From Zygnema cylindricum (Eukaryota; Streptophyta; Zygnematophyceae; Zygnematales; Zygnemataceae): a DNA stretch of 64,000 bases. Below the pieces are notes generated by a model, which searched no databases, had not been told where the DNA came from, and was given only the letters and a program-made list of their open reading frames with translations. Position numbers and translations under genes: made by a program. Of the stretch, positions 55,947 through 64,000 are shown one piece after another. Position 1 is the first letter of the stretch, and each line of letters starts with the position of its first letter. The stretch lies in contig JBBHKE010002590.1 in assembly GCA_037447655.1 (NCBI GenBank), positions 81,914 to 145,913 of the forward strand, given 5' to 3'.

Positions 55947-57389
55947 AAGGTTGAAAATAAGAGTTAAAATTTTTAAAATTTGAGCTAAAAATTTCAAAAC
56001 TGAGCTAAAACAAGTAAAGTTTGAGCTTAAAACAGAGAAATCTTGTAAAAACTAAAAACGTATAGCTGTTTGCCTTTTTTGGGCGGAATTCTGGATGGAG
56101 AAAAACGGTTATATGTAAGATTTTTAAGAAAGTCGTGTTTTGACAATTTTGTTCATTTGTCGATTGAATTTCGATGTTAATTGTATTAGAAAAGAAGTAA
56201 ATTTATTGTTTTTTCCGAGTTTGTATACTCTTTTTTCAGTATAATAAATCTTTGATCTTTGATCTTTCATCTTTAGTATAGTTATGAAAAAGAAAAAGGG
56301 AAAATGGAGCAAGAGAGGAAGGGAAAAAGGGAATCATAGGTTTAGAACTTTCTTTTTCAATAAGAAGAGCAACATAAACTTTTGAATGTGCAATTATTTT
56401 TCCGCATGTAAAAAAAGACAATGCCGGATTTATAAAGGTATTATGAAATTAAAGGTATGTAATTTCTGGAATCAGTTACTATTATTGTTATTACTTGTGC
56501 TTTGTATGTTGATATGATTAATGGTTGTCAACTCAATCTTCAGTTTTTTTTTCTGTTTTTTTTTTTTTTTATGCGATTCGAAAAAATAAACACTTTGTCT
56601 ACTGTGTTAAAATTCTCTAAATAATATTGGCAAGAATTAGCCTGATAAGGATAAAGATGACAACCGTTTTTTGGTTCATTAGAAAACTAATTTCTGTACA
56701 TAAACTGAAGGTGCGGTCGATGGTCACAATTAGAGTAATTTTTCCCTCCTGTCATCCACTGAGGGCCATTTTTAATAATATTTTTATAGATTGTATGAAA
56801 TTAAAGGCGCATAAGTTTTGCGATTAGTTATTTTTTTTTTTATTATTTCTTGTGTTTCCATATGTTTGTCGTAGTTTATTGGAATTTGTATTGTATTGCA
56901 TTGCACTGGACTGCAAAGTGCGGTTGAGAAAAAAATATGCTACAAATAATTCGTAATACTAAAATTGTATTTCACAATTATTGTTGACTATCGAGGAATT
57001 TACCATGTTTTAAGAGTCGTACAAATTTGTAGAGTTAAAGAGTCAACAACGATTCCCAAAGAATTCACACAGATAGAGTCAAACCATTTTTAACTGAAAC
57101 TGAAAAACGGATAATCCACAAATTTCCACACTGAAACAAAAACTGCAATAGAAAACAGAAACAGAAACTGAGACGAATTCATATTGGAACTAAAACTAGA
57201 ACTGGAACTGTAGAATCCATTGTCAACCTTATAGACACTCTTGGAATTAACTCTCGAGATCAATTCGTCTTTCAGTAATTAAACATTTTAAATTAAATAA
57301 GAGAGACAAAATTTGTAACTATTCATCATTAAAAAACCACAACTGATTTGTGATTAAAATTGGAGGTTTTTGAACCTGGATCCTTAGTA
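55947..57389. other. 3' region of LIFEGUARD gene and intergenic DNA
   Basis: A possible AATAAA polyadenylation signal is at about 56240, next to three TTTGATC repeats. About 56930-57170 resembles 38270-38580. No further gene seen. Confidence 0.4.
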
Positions 57390-57699
57390 AGAAAGGCGAG
57401 GAATTTACTATAATCCCATTTGTTTACTTTTTGTTTATTATACAACGGAACACATGAGAAAATAGTAGAATTTATTCAAATTTGCTTTGGAGCTTGAATT
57501 TGGTTAATAGCGTAATATATGCTTCTTATCTGTAAATAGAACTCATTTATACGACCTTATGGGCAGGTTGTCCTTTCCATAAAGATTTTTATTTTTTACC
57601 TTTGTTTCTATTCTATACTCTTAATCCTGATTTTTCCTACATTTGCTACCTTTCTATTCGGATATAAAAACCTCAAAGACTCAATGAAGACGATAAAAC

Positions 57700-60600
57700 T
57701 TATCGGTTTACGACAACCATGTTCCGGAAAATAGTAATCCTTTCTAACAAAGTGACGACTTCCGACATTGCTGGGCGAAATTCCGGTTTTAAACAAGTAC
57801 ACATAAGACCAATTTTTAGGACTCCCAAAACCTCCCCTAACTCTTCTTCTTTAAGGTTTAATTTCGAATCAATTGTACGGAGAGCATTTCCCTTTCCCCA
57901 CATTTTGCTAACCCAAGCAGATAAAGGTTGCTTAGTCAAAGTTTCATCCATTGGCTCTTTTCCGGTTATAACTTCTAAAATTACAACTCCGAAAGCATAA
58001 ACATCCGTACGAAAAGAAACTTTTCTCGAGTGCAAATTTTCCAGTGGCACATAACCGACAGTACCACAAACGACAGTCGACACTTCAGAAGCATTATTTG
58101 TTTCCAACTGGATTTCTCTTGCAAACCCAAAATCGGAGATATGAGCTTCTAAGTCTTCGTCCAAAAGGATATTCTGAGGTTTAATATCTCTATGAATAAT
58201 GGCCGGATCATTATCATGATGAAGATATTTAATCCCTTTGGCCGATCCCAACAACAGTTTACGTCTTACGTCCCAATTTTGACATACCTGATTATCGCTG
58301 TTCATGAAACTGGCGAGATCTCCTCCTGGGAAAAACTCGTATATAAGAAAAGCTTCTGTTTTACTTACATAACTTGCAATGAGCTTTGCAATGTTACGAT
58401 GATTTATCCTTCCTAAGGTATCTATTTCGGCTTGAAGCTCTCTTCTCCCTTGACTGCCGGCTTGAGAAAGGCGTTTGATAGCTACAATTGTTTGGCCGTC
58501 AGAAAGGAGTGCCCTGTGGATAAAATAAACCCTAATAAAGTCTCGATCGTCAATTTGTGAATATCTGCCGATAAAAGATAAGGTTTTGATGCTTGTTGAG
58601 GCAGTATTGTGCTGTTCTCCTGTTTGGTTAATAATCCATAGTCTGACGAGTGTTGAGTCATTTCCAGGGTTTTATTCTTGGAAAGATTCCATTAAGCCAG
58701 TCTGCTGATGCTTGTTAATTCAATAATCTAAAGTTCAATTTTCTACTGCTTGCTAATATTCGAAGTGTCTGTTATGCGAATATTTCGATGCTCGAGAAGT
58801 CAACATTATTGTACTGATTGTTAAAAACAGCAAGTTAAGTCGAGTTACCTGATTTTTGTTCAGTCAGTCCTCTAATGTTTCTTATGTTAATCTTCTAACA
58901 CTAGTAACGTTTAGAATCCAATCATTCAAATGCTTTCTAAACCAACGTTTTGATTTATGTCAAGTCAAGAAATTTATGTCAACAACACTCTTATGAAATC
59001 TCCCACAATTCTTGACATACAAACATTAAAAAAAACAAAAAACCACCCAAATGACAAAGTGCAGTTAAAATGAAAAAATGTATTCGAGGATTCCACCTCC
59101 TGAAAAGAACAAAAAAGATGCGTAAAAAATGCGAAAAAGAAAGGTTGAGTATCATACTTGTACACAGATCCAAATCCACCAATTCCGAGAAGTTGCGTTT
59201 CTGACCAGTTACCAGTAGCCCTCAAGATTTCCTTATAAGTGAGAGAAACAGGCAATTTGTGGTAAAGTTTTAGCTCCCCGCCATCGGGTCCAGATCTTCG
59301 AAGCCAGTATATGACATAAACTCCAACAAAGAGAACAATAATTAACATACAGAAGCTTCCAAGAACTATTCCCGCAATAAACCCAGGCAGAAGCTTAACT
59401 GGACATGACTTAAGAGGTTCCCCACAAAGCCCTGGATTGTTTTTAAAAGCAGAGGCTTCAAAAAGGCTCAAATTTCCCCTAGGAATCCGACCCGACAAAC
59501 GATTGTCTGAGAAGTCGACTAATTTAAGTTCAGCGAGACCACTAAGTTCACGTGGAATAGAACCAGTGAGCTCATTTCTGGAGAGATTCAATTCAAAAAG
59601 TACAGAAAGGTTGCCGAGATCTGAAGGGATCCTTCCAGAAAGTCTATTATTGCTTAAGTCCAGAATATTTAAGCTTGTAAGATTGCCTATACTTCTGGGA
59701 ATGGAGTTTGACAGACGGTTATTGTTCAGTTCCAAGTAACTGAGAACTGGCAGATTTCCAAGCTCACCAGGAATGTCACCTGACAAATTATTATTGGAAA
59801 GAGAAAGAACGTGGAGCATTTTCATGTTTCCGGTTGTCGAAGGAATTCGTCCCGAGAGATTGTTATTTTGAAGATGTAATCGAACGAGTTGGTTCAGAGC
59901 GTCCAAAGTGTTTGGAAGGGAGCCATGGATTTGGTTGTCGGAAAGATAAACAAGACGGAATGAAGAATTTATCGCAGCTTGGATTGGAATTAACAGAGGT
60001 CCTGAGAGTTCATTGGAGTGAAGATCTAATGTGTTGATTGTAGACGAAAGGAAAAGCTCAGGAGGAATGGCCCCGGTGAGTTTATTGTTAGAAATATTGA
60101 GCGTTTGAGGACCGAAAACATCCATTTTTAAAGATGGAATTGGTCCCAAAAATTTGTTACTGGAGAGGTCAATGTGAATCATATTTGAACTGAAAACGTT
60201 CGGAGGAATAGTACCATCTAAAAAGTTGTTATGGATATCGAATTCTGTCAATGTGGGAATATCAAAAATGGATGAGGGGAGTGGCCCAGCTAATAAATTG
60301 TTGCCCAAAATAATCTTGCTGAGGTTGGTATTGTAGTACTGAGGAAGTTTTCCTGAAAACAAGTTATGAGAAAGGTCAAGAACAGTTATATCCGGGAATT
60401 TGGTGAAGTACTCAAGAGGAATTGAACCATTTAAGGAGTTTCCTCTCAAATAGATAGCTGTATTCAGTCCTTGTCTGCAACAATTAATAAGTTCTAGAGG
60501 AAGTTCGCCAGACAGTGAGTTGTTTTCTAGTCGCAAAACAGATAGACTTGGCAGGTTTTGAAAAGTTTTGGGAATCGAGCCATAAAGGGAAGTGTTTTCA

Positions 60601-61790
60601 AGTTTCAAATTTTCTAGCTTCGTGCAATTTGACAATAGTGGATTAAGAGTTGTATTCAAGGGATTGTAACCAAGTGCTATATCCGAAACCTCTTTTAAAT
60701 TCCCAAATGAGTCGGGAATGGGTCCCACAAAACCGTTGTTACTTAAATCGAGAACAGTCAATTGAGAAAGATTGCCAATAGATGAAGGAATGGGTCCTGA
60801 AAAGGAATTAAGAGAAAGATAAAGGAATTGAAGAGATGTAAAAACAGACCAATCTATTAGAGAAGATAGGTTTCCACTGAACTGGTTATATTGTGTCTGA
60901 ATCCCTGCTAAATTCACGCAATTTTCTAGAGTTGAAGGGAGAGGTCCTGAAAGAAGATTATTTTCAACAGAAATTGAAGTGAGAAGTGTACAATTTTGGA
61001 ATAACAGCGGTGAAAGTTCGCCTGAAAAATTATTTCTATCCAAGGAAAGTGCTGACAGCAAAGTAAGTTTGCCCAATTCTGAGGGAATCAGTCCCGATAA
61101 CTGGTTACTACTAACAGAAAAGTAAGTAAGTTTAACAAGTTTCACAATGCTAGGAGACAAATTTCCACTCAGCCGATTAGAAGACAGGTCCAAATATTCT
61201 AAATCAATGAGATTCCACAAAGTTTCTGGAATGTTTTCGGAACAGGAACTTTCTGACAGGTCTAGATATTTTAATTGGACGAGGTTTCCGATGCTCTGCG
61301 AAATGGGGCTGCGGAGAAGATTTACCGAAATGCAAAGATATTCGAGATTTGTGCAATTAAATAGAGACTCTGGAATCAAACCTGTAAAAGAATTTAAACC
61401 CAAATCCATAAAACGTAAAAACTTCAGTTTCCCAATGGTCTCCGGAATGTCTCCGTGTAGAGTGTTACCGTTGAGCGCTAAAGTTTCCAAACGGTCGAGA
61501 TTTCCAATTTCGGGTGCGAGACTACCTTCTAAGGAAGAAAATGAAACATCAAGTGCTGTGACGCGACTGTCGGTGCAATTAATTCCTGACCAATCGCAAA
61601 CATTTGTCGAAAGGTTCCAGGAAAGTGTGGCATTGTACGGATCCGATTTGATTCTGTCTTTGAAAGCGAGAAGTGCCGAGGTATCCGTGGAAAGATCGGA
61701 GGCTTGGGAGAAGGAGACGAGGGAGAAGAGGGAGAGGAGGGAGAAGCAAGGAAGGAGGAGTGAAAAGAAGGAGGCAAGGGAAGTGAGCAT
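57700..61790 (-). CDS. LRR receptor-like kinase 2
   Basis: Exons 61790-59158 and 58513-57700 encode 1148 residues, with the intron at the same phase-2 position as in receptor kinase 1. The signal peptide (about 32 residues, ending FSQA) is longer than in the paralogue. An LRR N-cap, roughly 28 LRRs and one transmembrane helix follow. The kinase has GIGGFGSVYK, Lys891, HRD at 985-987 and DFG at 1005-1007; the APE region reads PLE. Exon 2 is open from the splice acceptor to the stop, although it has no early ATG. The gene appears intact. Predicted role: plasma-membrane receptor with an RD-type kinase. About 14 kb separates it from its paralogue on the same strand. Confidence 0.93.
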
Positions 61791-62190
61791 GGTGGGGAAA
61801 TGGAGGATGGGGAGAAGGGAAGGGAAGAGGTGAGAGATGAAGAGGCCAAATACTAAGCAAGAGCGAGAAGAAGAGGGAGAGAATAAAAGAAATAAGAACA
61901 GGAAAATGACGAAAAAGGAGGAGAATCAAGAAGAGGGAGGATAGAGGAAAGTAAATGATAGGGAATGAGGATGGGAGGAGGAAGATTAGAGACTGAGGAG
62001 GAGGAGAGGGAAGACGGAGGAGGGAGAGTTAATTATAGAAGAGAAAGGTGAAAGGTGAAGGGAGAGGGAGAGGGAGATGGAGGGAAAACGAGAGAGAAAA
62101 AGGCAAGGGAGGAGAAATGGAAAAAGGGGAAATGAAGATGGAGGGCAGAAGAAGGCCTGAAAAAGGGAGAAAGATAAGAAATAAAAAGGA
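61791..62190 (-). promoter_or_regulatory. CT-rich leader of receptor kinase 2
   Basis: Homologous to 47570-47970 and rich in CTCC and TTCTCC on the coding strand. It extends into a GA repeat near 62220. Probably 5' UTR and core promoter. Confidence 0.45.
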
Positions 62191-63360
62191 GAAGGAATGA
62201 GAGAGAGGAGCAAAGAAATGTAGAGAGAGAGAGAGTGCATGGGAGAGATAGAGAGGGAGGAAGAGGTCTGTACTGTACTGTAGCTCACTGAGGTGGACTG
62301 GGAGAATGTTAAAGGAGATACTAAACAGTAAACACTGAGAAGGAATATTTTATTACCTCAGAATGAGGTAAAGTGCGTATCGTATTTTTTGAGCGGGAAT
62401 GTGAGATACGTTTTCTGATTTTCGTACCAGGCGTCATTCCCGGCCGTACGAAAATTAACAGCGGCATTCTTTCGCCTATTTTTTGTTTCAATTCTTGACC
62501 GTACGATCGTACGCTCAGGGAGATACCCTTGGAAATAGAACCGTAGATCTAATGGTTGGGCTCCGTTGAATCAATTTGCGGGTCAAACAATTTCGTCGTT
62601 TAGCAAAATGCTGACCTGCAAAAATACGGCTAAAAAATCTCAATGATTGGGATAGTCGCGGGAAATGTGGCGGACCTGTCATTTTGTTACGCGTGAATTT
62701 TGTGTAAAATAAAAAATCCAAAAAATCATGGCCAAATTTGGGAATTCATCCCAAAGAGGGCGTAAATAACTAATTCATACATATATTTTTTCTCGTATTT
62801 TTTTCTCGTATTTTTTTCACATTTTTTTTTTAAGATTGTAATTGGCTAATTGCCTACATGACGAATTAAGAATTGCCCAAAACTTGGCAGGGTTCACGCC
62901 ACGTGTCATCAATTAGGTTATTATTCACAATAAAAAAAAATTAGTTCACAAATTGGCCCAACGGAGCACCAAATAATATCCCACGGCCTCCGGTCAAAAT
63001 AATTTAATTCAGGTTCGTTTGGTACAAATATGAATACATGACATTTTTTGTATTTTGCCAAAAACATTACTAAATAATCTTTTTCGACAATTATTTTGAG
63101 ATTCAATATCTTGCATTTCAAGATTATCTTATTATCTTAAGATTATCTTAACGAGGAAACATTCAAACCGCATAGGAGAGAGAGACCGGCCAAAGTCAAA
63201 GTCAATATACATAGTTCCATCAGTCGAAAAGTGAGGTACACCGCGAATCGTAATTAGAGTAAAGATAACATTAGAGTAAAAAAACAAAAAAAAACAATTA
63301 GAGTTATGAACGCTAATTTGTGTGAAAGAACCTTTTCACAGAGGAAGTTAGCTCTAACTA
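62191..63360. other. Upstream region of receptor kinase 2, no gene seen
   Basis: AT-rich. A single TA-type MITE end (CACCGCGAATCG) is at about 63240. No recognised coding sequence. Confidence 0.4.
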
Positions 63361-63895
63361 CACCGTCAATCGCTATTAGAGTATATAACGCCAATTCGGT
63401 GCCCTTTTTTCAGAAAATAAAACCCGAAATACAATCCATAATTCTATTTTTTCCATTATTCTAATTTTTTTTTCAATTAGCGTTAATAGTGGAAGTACAC
63501 TTCGATGGAAATAGTGTGGCGTACGGACAGGGTATCTCCGTATGAAATGGTACTTTTTTAATTACAAAAGCATAAAAAGACACTTAACATTATTGCGCAC
63601 ACATGTGAATGTGCACTGGAAGAAAGAGACGCAAACTCGTCGACAAAAATCACGTTCTCATGTGTTCGTCCGTCGACCGTGTGAACAGCACGATGGCGTA
63701 CGAATTGCCAGATTTTGTACGGTACACATATTACTGTAGACATCGAAAGGGCGGGAATTTATTATTTAGGACAACCCAAATTACAGATAGGGATTAATTA
63801 GTATATATATTTTTTTTCAAAAAAATAAAATTCCCGATTAACACTAAATTTTTTTTACGCTATTTATTCCTTTACTCTAATAGCGATTGACGATG
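63361..63895. mobile_element. TA-flanked MITE, long form
   Basis: 535 bp with ends CACCGTCAATCGCTATTAGA and the reverse, flanked by TA (63359-63360, 63896-63897). More than twice the length of the other family members, so it probably holds an insertion. Another family end starts at 63903 and runs off the window. Confidence 0.65.
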
Positions 63896-64000
63896 TACTG
63901 TACACCGCGCATCGTAATTAGAGTAATGAAAAAATTAGAGTAAAAAAAGAGAAAAAAATAATTAGAGTAATTTACTCTAATTTATGTGATAGAGCTGTTT

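Overview
The window reads as nuclear DNA of a land plant or a close streptophyte relative. It has two intron-containing leucine-rich-repeat receptor kinases with RD-type kinase domains, three exons of a LIFEGUARD/BI-1-like membrane protein, plant-style Ty1/copia elements and many small inverted-repeat DNA elements. I cannot name the species. Two 10-base N gaps (34401-34410, 53613-53622) mark assembly joins.

Layout. 1-20513 is a stack of at least five related Ty1/copia retrotransposons on both strands, with no host gene. Element A (10193-16597, +) is complete: about 1048-bp LTRs, primer site, polypurine tract and a TCCTT target duplication. It sits inside element C (-), whose 3' LTR lies in the truncated 3' LTR of element B (+). 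B abuts the LTR of element E (-), and E is interrupted by element D (-). All five carry a primer site matching the anticodon arm of initiator tRNA-Met, with the gag start codon inside it. All coding regions are broken.

20514-28500 is repeat-rich intergenic DNA: hAT-like elements starting TAGTGTTGGGTATC, TA-flanked MITEs starting CACCGTGAATCG, PIF/Harbinger-like elements flanked by TAA, and an undefined dispersed repeat. 28572-34160 holds a protein-coding exon ending in an EAR-type leucine motif. Its last quarter and downstream DNA are repeated in reverse orientation, forming an imperfect inverted repeat with arms of about 1.9 kb. A tRNA-derived repeat sits in the right arm and again at 38.6 kb. 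34.4-42.7 kb is again MITE-rich, including three PIF-like elements that abut through single TTA trinucleotides.

Host genes occupy 43-62 kb. Two paralogous LRR receptor kinases (43342-47569 and 57700-61790, both -) have the same structure, one intron at the glycine-rich loop. Their duplication unit includes about 300 bp of 3' flank and about 400 bp of CT-rich leader, and a stretch around the transmembrane region is almost identical, suggesting gene conversion. Between them, on the + strand, are the last three exons of a LIFEGUARD-type gene whose 5' exons I cannot find. The receptor kinases would act at the plasma membrane as ligand sensors; the LIFEGUARD protein would act in internal membranes in cell-death control. 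Nothing in the sequence shows that they work together.
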